Assembly (NCBI RefSeq): GCF_001189965.1
Contig: NZ_LFLU01000015.1
Location: forward strand, 60,923-124,922
Direction: 5' to 3'
DNA length: 64,000 nt
DNA from: Herbaspirillum rhizosphaerae
GTDB lineage: Bacteria; Pseudomonadota; Gammaproteobacteria; Burkholderiales; Burkholderiaceae_D
Positions 1 through 7,280 of this stretch are shown here, in pieces. Each line of letters begins with the position of its first letter. The stretch's first letter is position 1. The position numbers and the translations under genes were made by a program. Below the pieces are notes generated by a model, which was given only the letters and a program-made list of their open reading frames with translations, did no database searches and was not told the origin of the DNA.

Positions 1-142
1 CTGAGATCGCACATCGCTCTCGCTTCCATGCAAATCTCTCGGTGATGCGTCGCGCTGCTTCCGCAGCCTGTTCTGCAAGAAAATCATCGAGCTCCGCCAT
101 GTGCTTCCAGGCGGTGATGAAGAAGTCGGTCTGTTCGGTCAT
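1..142 (-). CDS. Hypothetical protein, 3' end outside the window
   Basis: An open frame starts with ATG at 142 and runs leftward off the window without a stop, giving 47 codons that begin MTEQTDFFITAWKHMAELDD. Codons early in the frame are GC-rich at the third position, as in neighbouring genes. The predicted peptide is a charged helix with no recognisable motif. It diverges from the XRE regulator at 307, so the palindromes at 258-305 could serve both genes. A weak AGGA lies 13 bases upstream of the ATG. It could be the start of an ordinary gene or a fortuitous frame; it is too short to tell. Confidence 0.4.
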   Translation of the reverse strand, partial: MTEQTDFFITAWKHMAELDDFLAEQAAEAARRITERFAWKRERCAIS

Positions 143-257
143 GGCGGATCAATTCCTGTTGTCAGGCCAGGTTTTGCTTCTGCAGGAAAATCGTGATGTC
201 ATCAAAGGAAAACGAGACTACTTTGCGGCCTCTTCCTTTGTGTATCAGACATAAATA

Positions 258-305
258 CTAAGTAACTCTTAGTACATGGTCAAGCCATTATTAAGAAACT
301 CTTAG
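258..305. promoter_or_regulatory. Two operator-like palindromes in front of the XRE gene
   Basis: CTAAG-TAACT-CTTAG at 258-272 is a perfect 5-bp inverted repeat with a 5-nt spacer. A second copy, TTAAG-AAACT-CTTAG at 291-305, ends one base before the start codon at 307. The two share 13 of 14 bases of their core and are spaced 33 bp apart, about three helical turns. This is a typical arrangement for autorepression by a small HTH protein. The second copy occupies the place of a ribosome binding site, and no Shine-Dalgarno sequence is visible. The role is inferred from position and symmetry. Confidence 0.5.
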
Positions 306-306
306 C

Positions 307-630
307 ATGAAAACGCCAACCAAACAGCCGTCAATCTTTCCTGTTCGTCTGAAAGAGGCAAGAAAGCGCGCCGAGCTGTCGCAGTTTCAGCTTGGGGTGT
401 TGGCTGGTATCGATGAGTTCACCGCCAGCGCGCGGATGAATCAGTATGAGCGCGGCGTGCATGAGCCCGACTTTGGTACGGTGCTGCGTTTGGCGGACGC
501 GCTGGGGGTGCCGGTGAGTTTTTTATTCGAACCGAATAACCGACTGGCCGAGTTGATTTTGCTGGTTGGTCAGCTTGAGTCAAAAGAGCTTACACAACTG
601 ATTGCCCAACTCAGGCGCACTCAAGATTAG
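307..630 (+). CDS. XRE-family (Cro/C1-type) transcriptional regulator
   Basis: This 107-residue protein is essentially one helix-turn-helix domain. Residues about 13-70 carry the XRE pattern: RLKEARKRAELSQFQLG, then MNQYERGVHEPDFGTV as the recognition region, then LADALGVPVSFLF. The remaining 35 residues form a leucine-rich helix that could dimerise. It probably binds the two palindromes immediately upstream (258-305) and represses its own transcription. No Shine-Dalgarno sequence precedes the ATG, so translation may be weak or leaderless. A frameshifted remnant of a second copy lies at about 2723-2815. The two bracket the DUF4157 gene at 896, which this protein may control; that link is inference from position. 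Confidence 0.85.
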   Translation: MKTPTKQPSIFPVRLKEARKRAELSQFQLGVLAGIDEFTASARMNQYERGVHEPDFGTVLRLADALGVPVSFLFEPNNRLAELILLVGQLESKELTQLIAQLRRTQD

Positions 631-895
631 ATTCAATCACTCAGCTCGATGATGTTGACTTGAGCTTCACATGGTTGCACGCGTCATATCGAGGTATTGC
701 CAACGCGGCCATCGACCGCTTCGATTAGCAAGAGGGGGTCATCGGGTACCTGCCTGACTTGCTCAGCATGGACGCGTAACCCATCCGCCTCAGAAGGATG
801 TGATTGATCGCGCATTTATTGGTATATTTGCGTGATCACACGCCGTCGTGTGTCGCTGTTCCTCCGGAAAATACTGGAGAAATTCAGGAGAGACG

Positions 896-2647
896 ATGCA
901 AACGGAAATAGAAAAAGCACGGGATCGCAGCGCGCACGACGTCATCCAATCCAGGGCAACAACAGGCGCCCGGCAAGCAGACACTTTCGTCGATCGTCGC
1001 CCGCAGCAATTGGCGCAACGCAAACTACAGGAAATAGCCCTCAACGGCACCCTGGTTCACCAGCAAAGAGCGCAGGTCGGCACCCCGCAAAGCGCCCCCC
1101 AGGGTGCAAGCCAGCGCCGTGAATCAGCACCGCAGGCCAATCGCACCGGTTTGCCGACACAACTCAAATCGGCAGTGGAATCCCTCTCGGGTATGTCGAT
1201 GGACAACGTGCGCGTACACTACAACTCCGCGCAACCGGCGCAACTCAACGCCCTGGCCTATGCGCAGGGGACTGATATCCATCTTGCTCCCGGTCAGGAG
1301 CGGCATCTGCCGCATGAAGCCTGGCACGTGGTGCAGCAAGCGCAGGGCCGGGTCCGGCCGACCATCCAGGCCAAACGCGGCGTCGCGGTCAATGACGATG
1401 TCCATCTGGAACGCGAAGCCGATGCGATGGGCGCGCGGGCATTGCAGATGCACGATGCGGCCGGCCCGCAGCACGCTGCGCCGGGACTTGCGTCGACGGC
1501 ATCGGCCGGCGGCGAGGCTCCGGTTCAGCGCAAGCTTGACGAGGAGGACGTAGACCGTCTCTCCAAATATCTCGTTCAAATACTACCTGCGGCAGATTCC
1601 CGACCAGAAGAAGAGGCGATCCAGCAGGAGCTGTTTGACTGGCTGGCCGAAAATCTCAAGAGCATCCATGACATCAGCCCCGACCTCGTGCAGTATCACT
1701 ATAAACGTATCGAATTCGCCCAGGGGGTCGAGGCGAATTTCCAGGAGGCGGGTCCATCCAAGCAAATCGTCCAGATCAACAACGACTATGACGGGTTGCG
1801 TGACCACATCACCGGCTTGCTGGCAGGGACAATCCCGGGCACACCAAGTTTTAAGCGTGACGTGTATCAGGAAGAAATCAGTAAAATAGATGCGGATTAC
1901 ATCCGGGGCTACAAGAAACTGGCTGAATGGGTCAAGCCATTCAAGGAGCTCGGCCGTGCGTCGTTCGATCGCGATTCGGAACGCTTCAACCGTGTCGTTC
2001 AGCTCTTTTCCTGGCTGATTCCGCTGCATGAGACGACGGTCAAAGGCATCAACAACCTGAGTGGGATCGTGTTGACCCTGAAATCATTGCTGACGGCCGA
2101 CATCAACCTGCTCAAGGACAATGCGGTGGAGCTCCCCGCCAATGCGCTCATCTCGAATACCGCCACCCAGTCGATCAGCGGCTATAACCTCGGTACCGGC
2201 TCGGAAATCATCACCGCCAAACCAGGAGCGCTGTTCTCCGGCGAAAAAGCCGAGGGCCGCGCTTTGGAAACCGAATTGAACAAGTCCAGCACTCGGCGCT
2301 TCATCGCCGGCCATCTGGTCGCCGGTTCGCTGGGAGGAAAATTCTCCGACCCCAATCTGACGCCGTTGAGCGAGACCTTCAATACCGAAAAGACCGGCAT
2401 GGCAGACCCGGAAAACGAGGGCCGCCGCCGTCTCGCCAACAACGAGGTGATCCATTATGCGACGCATGTGACATACGGCAATGCGCAACGGCAGGATTGG
2501 AGCGCCGTGCTGCCGACCAGCCTGACTGTGACCATTTCCACGCTACGCGTGCACGACCCGGAAAACGACGACGAATCCGATCTGAAGAACTACACCATCC
2601 CCAGCAAGACCCAGACCTACCCTCGCAACAACCTGCCGCCGCTGTGA
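896..2647 (+). CDS. DUF4157 (eCIS core domain) protein with nuclease-like C-terminus; candidate toxin
   Basis: The protein is 583 residues if translation starts at ATG 896, which has a strong CAGGAGAG seven bases upstream; an earlier in-frame ATG at 848 lacks one. Residues 30-50 carry the FVDRRPQQLAQRKLQE segment seen ahead of DUF4157 domains. DUF4157 spans about 85-180, with zincin-like HEAWH at 140-144 and a downstream LEREAD at 171-176 able to supply the third ligand. A helical middle of about 240 residues follows. The tail contains GHLVAGSLGG (His473) and NLTPLSETFN (Asn487, Asn496), resembling the His/Asn motif of the DNA/RNA non-specific endonuclease superfamily. DUF4157 proteins are known companions or effectors of extracellular contractile injection systems. 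No sheath, tube or baseplate gene and no obvious immunity gene is in the window, so toxin function is inference. An alternative is a processed metallopeptidase with an inactive tail. Confidence 0.75.
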   Translation: MQTEIEKARDRSAHDVIQSRATTGARQADTFVDRRPQQLAQRKLQEIALNGTLVHQQRAQVGTPQSAPQGASQRRESAPQANRTGLPTQLKSAVESLSGMSMDNVRVHYNSAQPAQLNALAYAQGTDIHLAPGQERHLPHEAWHVVQQAQGRVRPTIQAKRGVAVNDDVHLEREADAMGARALQMHDAAGPQHAAPGLASTASAGGEAPVQRKLDEEDVDRLSKYLVQILPAADSRPEEEAIQQELFDWLAENLKSIHDISPDLVQYHYKRIEFAQGVEANFQEAGPSKQIVQINNDYDGLRDHITGLLAGTIPGTPSFKRDVYQEEISKIDADYIRGYKKLAEWVKPFKELGRASFDRDSERFNRVVQLFSWLIPLHETTVKGINNLSGIVLTLKSLLTADINLLKDNAVELPANALISNTATQSISGYNLGTGSEIITAKPGALFSGEKAEGRALETELNKSSTRRFIAGHLVAGSLGGKFSDPNLTPLSETFNTEKTGMADPENEGRRRLANNEVIHYATHVTYGNAQRQDWSAVLPTSLTVTISTLRVHDPENDDESDLKNYTIPSKTQTYPRNNLPPL

Positions 2648-2722
2648 GCGATACCTCGCGCCCACAGCGCAGTCATTGCCTTATCCGTTGCTTCGGTCGA
2701 GCCGATATGCAGAAACTTCCCG

Positions 2723-2815
2723 TATGAAAACGCATGCCGGACGGCACAGTCGTCCGATTGGCCGACGCGCTGGAGGGACCCTGTGAGTTTCTTGTTCAAG
2801 CCCGATCCATCAAGC
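2723..2815 (+). pseudogene. Frameshifted remnant of an XRE regulator
   Basis: This stretch resembles the middle of the intact XRE gene at 307-630. TTGGCCGACGCGCTGGAGG here matches TTGGCGGACGCGCTGGGGG there. In one frame it reads GTVVRLADALEGP; in the next it reads VSFLFKPD, aligning with GTVLRLADALGVPVSFLFEPN of the intact protein. A frameshift separates the two segments, and about ten bases are missing upstream, after a matching TATGA. There is no start codon and no continuous frame. It is best explained as a decayed second copy left by a duplication or recombination around the DUF4157 gene. Confidence 0.6.
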
Positions 2816-2887
2816 TCCGTCATGCGTTTCCACGCGCGATCCTTACTATGCCAGGTTAATCCGCGGGGGGAGCTTGCCATCACATGC

Positions 2888-3508
2888 TCAATCGTCCAAA
2901 TCCACAATCTCCGTCGCAGCAATTTCCTCCGGCGTCTCATAAAAACTCGCCATCCACACCGACCGGGCGCCGATATCGTTAAGCGTCCGGCAGACGAAGT
3001 TGATTGATCCCTTATCCAACCCCGCAAACGGATCATCCAACAAGTTCACTACGGCCCCCGCAGCAAACGCTCCCGCCAAGTACACCTTGCGCTTGCTGCC
3101 GGTCGATAGCATGAACAGCTTCTTCTCCACATGCGGCGTCAGAGACAGGCCTTCAATCAATGCCGGCAGCGCCGCATCGTCAAAGCCGGGAAACCGCTCC
3201 CGCACCGATGCAAAATATTCCGGCACCGTCATCTGGTCGAATGCTTCCGTGCGCGGGTCGACGTAGTAGACCTGTTGTTTGTATTGCGCGGGCTGATCGT
3301 CCATGCGGATGCCGTTGATGGCCAGCTGGCCGCTGTGCGCTTTCAGTTCGCCGGCCAGCAGGCGGATCAGGCTGGTCTTGCCGCGGCCGTCGCCGCCGCG
3401 GATGACGGTGACGCCGGCGGGGATGGCGAGCGAGAGCTGGTTGAACAGTTCGCGCTCGGGGTAGTTGAAAGTCAGGTCGGTGGCTTGCAGGATGGTCGGG
3501 CTGGTCAT
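2888..3508 (-). CDS. Degenerate ABC-type ATP-binding protein
   Basis: The 206-residue protein has the fold signature of an ABC ATPase but with several key positions changed. Walker A is intact (GGDGRGKTS, residues 38-46). The signature LSGGQ reads LSTGS (134-138). Walker B is VVNLLDDP, with Asp159 where the catalytic Glu normally sits. No Q-loop glutamine is visible, and the switch histidine is absent (WMASFYE, 185-191). It is short for the family and has no permease beside it. It probably binds ATP but may hydrolyse it slowly or not at all; a regulatory or accessory ABC role is possible. The 3' end lies 240 bases beyond the DUF4157 gene, and the two are convergent. Confidence 0.75.
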   Translation of the reverse strand: MTSPTILQATDLTFNYPERELFNQLSLAIPAGVTVIRGGDGRGKTSLIRLLAGELKAHSGQLAINGIRMDDQPAQYKQQVYYVDPRTEAFDQMTVPEYFASVRERFPGFDDAALPALIEGLSLTPHVEKKLFMLSTGSKRKVYLAGAFAAGAVVNLLDDPFAGLDKGSINFVCRTLNDIGARSVWMASFYETPEEIAATEIVDLDD

Positions 3509-3884
3509 CGGGTCGTGTCTTTGCGTTGGTCGTGGGCGGTATGGCGTTGTGGGCCGAGCAGCGATTGTAATGGAGCTGGGCGAACGTTCAATGACGATCA
3601 GCGTTCATTTGTCGTGGCAGGCCTTGGTACGACGCTGGGTCCTGACTTTCGTCAGGACGACGGCGCAATGGTGACGACATGGCAGCGTGATCGGCCTTGG
3701 ATCTGCGACGGGGAAGAAGCCCATTGCAAAACGTTGTCGCCAAGGCAATGCCGAAACGGCATGGGACTTTCCCATGCTGTATTTGTATAGTGATATGCCG
3801 GAAAGTACACATCGCCGGACGGCATCACGGAGCCTTCCACAGCACCGGCATTCAAGCCAAAATCAGGGAAAAGAGCGGGAAACA
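3509..3884. other. Divergent intergenic region with one REP-like element
   Basis: This 376-base gap separates the ABC-like gene (minus) from the LysR gene (plus). It contains one REP-like hairpin at 3628-3661 and otherwise no gene or clear promoter that I can support. Long frames crossing it lack start signals and have no family resemblance. Confidence 0.6.
3628..3661 (-). repeat. REP-like palindromic element, single copy
   Basis: The element contains GTCCTGAC-TTTC-GTCAGGAC, a perfect 8-bp stem with a 4-nt loop, flanked by TACGACGCTGG on one side and GAC on the other. The same flanks and stem geometry recur at 6000-6104, 13202-13280 and 31189-31278. Most other copies occur as inverted pairs; this one is alone. 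Confidence 0.75.
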
Positions 3885-4823
3885 ATGGAAATCAAATGGG
3901 TCGAGGACTTCTTGTCGGTGGTGGAAACGCTCAACTTCAGCCGCTCGGCCAAGCTGCGCAACGTCACGCAGCCGGCGTTCGGCCGCCGCGTGCGTTCGCT
4001 GGAGACCTGGCTCGGCGCCGAGCTGTTTGACCGCTCCACCTACCCTTGCGCGCTGACGCCGGCGGGCGAGTCCTTCGTGCCGATCGCGCGCGAGATGCTC
4101 AACCAGTCGACCCAGGCGCGCCTGATCCTGCGCGGTCAGCTGGCCGGCGCGCAGGCGACGGTGAAGTTCGCTATGCCGCACACGCTGCTGCTGACCTTGT
4201 ATCCCAAGCTGCTGTCCGAAATCGAGCAGACCACCGGCCCGCTGGCGACCACCGTACAGGCCACCAATGTGCACGATGCCGTAATGGCACTGGTCGAGCG
4301 CAATTGCGATCTGCTGATCTGCTATCACCACCCGCAGCAGGGCATCGATCTGGATTCCGAACGCTACGCCATGCTGTCGCTCGGCAAGGAGCCGTTGCGC
4401 CCCTACGTCAAAGCCGTGCGCAAGGGCGTGCCCAAGTACGCGCTGCCGGGTACGCCTGCGGAGCCGGTGCCTTTCCTGAGCTATTCCTCCTATTCGTCGC
4501 TGAGCCGCATCGTCGAGAAACAGCTCAGCAGCAGCCCGCGCCCGGTGCATGTGTTCCGCCGCTTCGAATCCGACCTGGCCGAGGGCTTGAAGAGCATGGT
4601 GCTGGAAGGCCACGGCGTCGCCTGGTTGCCGGCCAGCGCCGTCACGCGCGAAGTCGCCGAAGGCAAGCTGACCCTGGCGGTCGCGCCCAATGACAACGAG
4701 GCGCTGGCGACCGGCCTGTGGAGCGATGAAATGGACATCCGCGTCTATCGCCGCATCGACGACGCGCGGCCGGATCTGGACCGCATCTGGGCCTGCCTGA
4801 GCGCGGCGCATGGGGTGCGCTGA
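3885..4823 (+). CDS. LysR-type regulator, HypT/YjiE-like
   Basis: The 312-residue protein starts at ATG 3885 (MEIKWVEDFL), the usual LysR beginning; upstream frame extensions have no family resemblance. Residues 1-60 form the winged HTH, including NFSRSAKLRNVTQPAF and the DRSTYPCALTPAG wing. Residues about 90-305 are the periplasmic-binding-like effector domain. The NVTQPAFxRRxRxLExW pattern and DRSTYP resemble the HypT/YjiE branch, which in E. coli responds to hypochlorite. Effector and targets here are unknown. A paralogue with the same landmarks is encoded at 15072-16007. The likely neighbour target is the cyclodeaminase-family gene 157 bases downstream on the same strand, an inference from position. 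Confidence 0.85.
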   Translation: MEIKWVEDFLSVVETLNFSRSAKLRNVTQPAFGRRVRSLETWLGAELFDRSTYPCALTPAGESFVPIAREMLNQSTQARLILRGQLAGAQATVKFAMPHTLLLTLYPKLLSEIEQTTGPLATTVQATNVHDAVMALVERNCDLLICYHHPQQGIDLDSERYAMLSLGKEPLRPYVKAVRKGVPKYALPGTPAEPVPFLSYSSYSSLSRIVEKQLSSSPRPVHVFRRFESDLAEGLKSMVLEGHGVAWLPASAVTREVAEGKLTLAVAPNDNEALATGLWSDEMDIRVYRRIDDARPDLDRIWACLSAAHGVR

Positions 4824-4980
4824 TTCCTGTTTGTTGATCCTGCGCCGCTGCATTAAAAAACCTATCATGAAGAGCGACCGGCAAAAGCTCGATGGCAAAC
4901 AGATGCAACGCCGCTTGCCGCGTTTCATCAGTCGCTCTGAATTTGCATCAACTCACCCAAGTACATAGAAGAGGACCACC

Positions 4981-5901
4981 GTGAAGCTCATTACCAATCA
5001 ACAAGTCAGCGAACTCGTGACCACCGCCGACGCCGTGCAAGCCATGCGCGAAGCCTTCGCCGGCGCCGGCAGCGGCGCCCAGCAGGCGCGCGTGCGCACC
5101 AGCGCTTCCAACGGCGTGATGCTGTCGATGATGGGCGCGGTGATTCCCGACGCAGGCATCGCCGGGGCCAAGGTCTACACGACGATCAAGGGTGCGTTCA
5201 AGTTCGTGATCACGCTGTTCTCGACCGAGACCGGCGCACCGCTGGCGACCATCGAAGGCGACACCATGACCGGCCTGCGGACCGCCGCCGCGACCGCCGT
5301 AGCCTGCGACGCACTGGCGCGCAAGGACGTCGAAACGCTGGCCATCATCGGCACCGGCGTGCAGGCGCGTTCGCATATTCCGGCGATCCTGCAGGTGCGC
5401 AAGTTCAAGGAAATCCTGATCGCCGGCCTCTCCGGCCAGCAAGAACTGGCCGATGAAGTCACCAAGGCTTACGGCGTGCCCGCACGCGTGGTCGAGATCG
5501 ACGAAGCCGCGCGCCAGGCCGACGTGCTGGTGACCGTGACGCGCGCGAGCACGCCGCTGTTCTCGGGCGATTTGCTGAAACCCGGCGCCTTCGTCGCCGC
5601 CGTCGGCGCCAGCAAGGCCACCGTGCGCGAGTTGGACGACATCGCCATCAAGCGCGCCGCCGCACTGGTGGTGGAATGGAAACCGCAGGCGCAAACCGAA
5701 GCCGGCGACCTGGTGCAATGCGCGCCTGGCACCTTCGACTGGGCCAATGTGTGGGAGCTGGGCCAGGCCGTCGACGGCAGCATGAGCTATCAACGCAAGG
5801 ATGGCGATATCGTGATTTACAAAGCCATCGGCATCGGTCTGGAAGACGTCGCGCTGGCGGGTCTGGCGTATCGCAAGGCGGCGGCGCAGAACGGCTGGTG
5901 A
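4981..5901 (+). CDS. Ornithine cyclodeaminase / mu-crystallin family protein
   Basis: The 306-residue protein starts at GTG 4981, preceded by AAGAGGA six bases upstream. The N-terminal half carries the family's substrate and dimer region with GAKVYTT (62-68) and TGLRTAAATAVA (98-109). The Rossmann dinucleotide loop is GTGVQARSH (124-132). The family uses NAD(P) in ornithine deamination, pyrroline-2-carboxylate or ketimine reduction, or alanine and amino-dicarboxylate oxidation; sequence alone does not separate these. A LysR gene lies immediately upstream and a good terminator follows, so it is probably a single-gene transcript. Confidence 0.85.
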   Translation: MKLITNQQVSELVTTADAVQAMREAFAGAGSGAQQARVRTSASNGVMLSMMGAVIPDAGIAGAKVYTTIKGAFKFVITLFSTETGAPLATIEGDTMTGLRTAAATAVACDALARKDVETLAIIGTGVQARSHIPAILQVRKFKEILIAGLSGQQELADEVTKAYGVPARVVEIDEAARQADVLVTVTRASTPLFSGDLLKPGAFVAAVGASKATVRELDDIAIKRAAALVVEWKPQAQTEAGDLVQCAPGTFDWANVWELGQAVDGSMSYQRKDGDIVIYKAIGIGLEDVALAGLAYRKAAAQNGW

Positions 5902-5934
5902 TCGCGAAGTAATTTACCGTAGCAGCGGTATTGC

Positions 5935-5968
5935 AAACGGCGGCCTGCGGGTCGCCGTTTTGTTTTTG
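5935..5968 (+). terminator. Rho-independent terminator after the cyclodeaminase gene
   Basis: AAACGGCG at 5935-5942 pairs with CGCCGTTT at 5953-5960, with further pairing inside the loop, and a T-rich run TTGTTTTTG follows. It lies 34 bases after the stop codon at 5901. Confidence 0.8.
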
Positions 5969-5999
5969 TGGATGTCATGGAGGGCAGGTACGCGGGTTG

Positions 6000-6104
6000 T
6001 ACGACGCTGGGTCCTGACTTCCGTCAGGACGACAGAGGTGGTAATTTCTCCAGGCTTTGATTTCACCCGCCGTCGTCCCAGCGCACGCTGGGACCCAGCG
6101 TCGT
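6000..6104. repeat. Inverted pair of REP-like elements
   Basis: The first element (6000-6033, minus orientation) has stem GTCCTGAC-TTCC-GTCAGGAC. The second (6072-6104, plus orientation) has stem GTCCCAGC-GCAC-GCTGGGAC followed by CCAGCGTCGT. The two stems differ at several bases but each remains perfectly paired. They lie in a 408-base gap (5902-6309) that otherwise holds only the terminator at 5935 and no recognisable gene. Confidence 0.8.
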
Positions 6105-6309
6105 CGAAGGCGGCTGAACCAAGGTCTCCGCCCGCACACGCTCCGACGCCCTCCTCCTACACCAGCTTGCGGCACTGTCCGATCCCCGTCGGGCGTCGCC
6201 TTGTCTACAGTAATACCGATCCCCTCACCGATTGCGTCGGCGCACCGATAGCAAGGAGCAGTTACGTCGCAGACTGGTCAGTAATTCACTTTCAGACAAG
6301 GACTACGCC

Positions 6310-6492
6310 ATGCCCAACCGACCAGCCCCGCACAGCGCACCCGTCACAGCCGACACGCCGCCCAATCCGGACCGCGAATACCAGGACGCCACCGAAAGCA
6401 AACTCGACCACAGCAAGCCGCCGCATCACGAAAAAACAGCCGCAGACAGCAAGCACAAGGACGAGCCGCAGATTTCCGTCGGCAAGCCCTGA
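6310..6492 (+). CDS. Small charged Pro/His-rich protein, paralogue A
   Basis: The 60-residue product starts at ATG 6310 with AAGGA seven bases upstream. It has no signal peptide or membrane segment and looks intrinsically disordered. Its core reads PDREYQDATESKLDHSKPPHH, and it ends DEPQISVGKP. The same core and ending occur in the next gene (6661-6882) with conservative changes (D/E, K/R, S/T, V/I), the substitution pattern expected of a translated, selected protein. I do not recognise the family and assign no function. Confidence 0.7.
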   Translation: MPNRPAPHSAPVTADTPPNPDREYQDATESKLDHSKPPHHEKTAADSKHKDEPQISVGKP

Positions 6493-6660
6493 GCCGCGAT
6501 TGTTTCACTCAGTTGTTTCACTGAGGCAAGCGGCGCGGCGCCCCGACATATCTCTTATGACAGATACACACCACAGGAGTAAGCTGACCCCTGTACGGCC
6601 CGCCTGCGTCCACCTGTCTGTCCATATGGGCGCGCAGCAACAAGCCTGAAGGAGAACATC

Positions 6661-6882
6661 ATGCGCAATCAAGATCCCGTTCGCCCGACTCCGGTGTTCC
6701 GCTTCACGACTCCCGTTCCTCCGAAATCTCCCGCCGCCGAAGAAACCTTCGACCCCGACCACGAATACGAAGACTCCACCGAAAGCCGGCTCGACCACAC
6801 CCGCCCGCCGCATCACGACGAGGCGGCAAGCAAACTGGAAAAGCACAAGGAAGAACCGCAAATTTCTATCGGCGACGCGTGA
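6661..6882 (+). CDS. Small charged Pro/His-rich protein, paralogue B
   Basis: The 73-residue product starts at ATG 6661 with a clear AAGGAG nine bases upstream. It shares with the gene at 6310 the pattern PD-x-EY-x-D-x-TES-x-LDH-x-x-PPHH in its middle and EPQIS-x-G at the end. Its first 28 residues are different and proline-rich. Both genes lie on the same strand 168 bases apart, consistent with tandem duplication followed by divergence. There is no signal peptide, membrane segment or cysteine. Function is unknown. Confidence 0.75.
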   Translation: MRNQDPVRPTPVFRFTTPVPPKSPAAEETFDPDHEYEDSTESRLDHTRPPHHDEAASKLEKHKEEPQISIGDA

Positions 6883-6938
6883 GGCGTGCCTGGTTCAGAA
6901 GATGGCGCGCAGAGTGTGGAACACGTTCAGGAGTTGGG

Positions 6939-7238
6939 CTAAGGCGTCGCGCGCGCCAGCGTAATCGCCCGCTCCGGGCACGCCGTCACGCACAGTCCGC
7001 AAGCGCGGCAGGCGCCGGCGTTGGGGGTGTAGGCGACTTGCATGCCGTGTACGCGCAGCTTCAGTTTGTTGAGCAGGCCGAGCGGTTCGTAGTCCGCATC
7101 GTCGATGCGGCGGATGGTGAAGACGTTTTCCGGGCAAACGTCGAGACAATCGCCCTTCCCTTCGCACCGCTTCAGATTGACCATCGGCACAATGACGCCG
7201 GGAGGCTGCTTGCAGCCGGTCGTTGAGTTCTTGTTCAT
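6939..7238 (-). CDS. Dicluster ferredoxin with one altered cluster site
   Basis: The 99-residue protein has two ferredoxin motifs. The second is canonical: Cys77, Cys80, Cys83, Cys87 (CX2CX2CX3CP). The first reads CEGKGDCLDVCP, with Cys25, Cys31 and Cys35 but Lys28 where the second ligand should be. Since each cluster takes its fourth ligand from the other motif, cluster I has only three cysteines. It may be a [3Fe-4S] centre or a labile [4Fe-4S] one. It is a cytoplasmic electron carrier with no partner enzyme adjacent. The next minus-strand gene ends 43 bases upstream. Confidence 0.85.
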   Translation of the reverse strand: MNKNSTTGCKQPPGVIVPMVNLKRCEGKGDCLDVCPENVFTIRRIDDADYEPLGLLNKLKLRVHGMQVAYTPNAGACRACGLCVTACPERAITLARATP

Positions 7239-7280
7239 GGTGTTCTTTCCGCCGGCTGGCGTTGATGTGATGGCGGCGGT

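Noticed and set aside
631..780. A frame after the XRE gene reading DDVDLSFTWLHASYRGIANA before a stop
   Set aside because: It has no start codon or ribosome site and no family that I recognise. It may be a remnant of another gene, but evidence is too thin for a feature.
848..895. Upstream ATG extension of the DUF4157 gene
   Set aside because: The added 16 residues (MCRCSSGKYWRNSG...) lack a ribosome site and do not fit the family, whereas ATG 896 has a strong CAGGAGAG.
6895..7167. Alternative minus-strand frame overlapping the ferredoxin
   Set aside because: It is out of frame with the Cys motifs and overlaps a clear ferredoxin gene.
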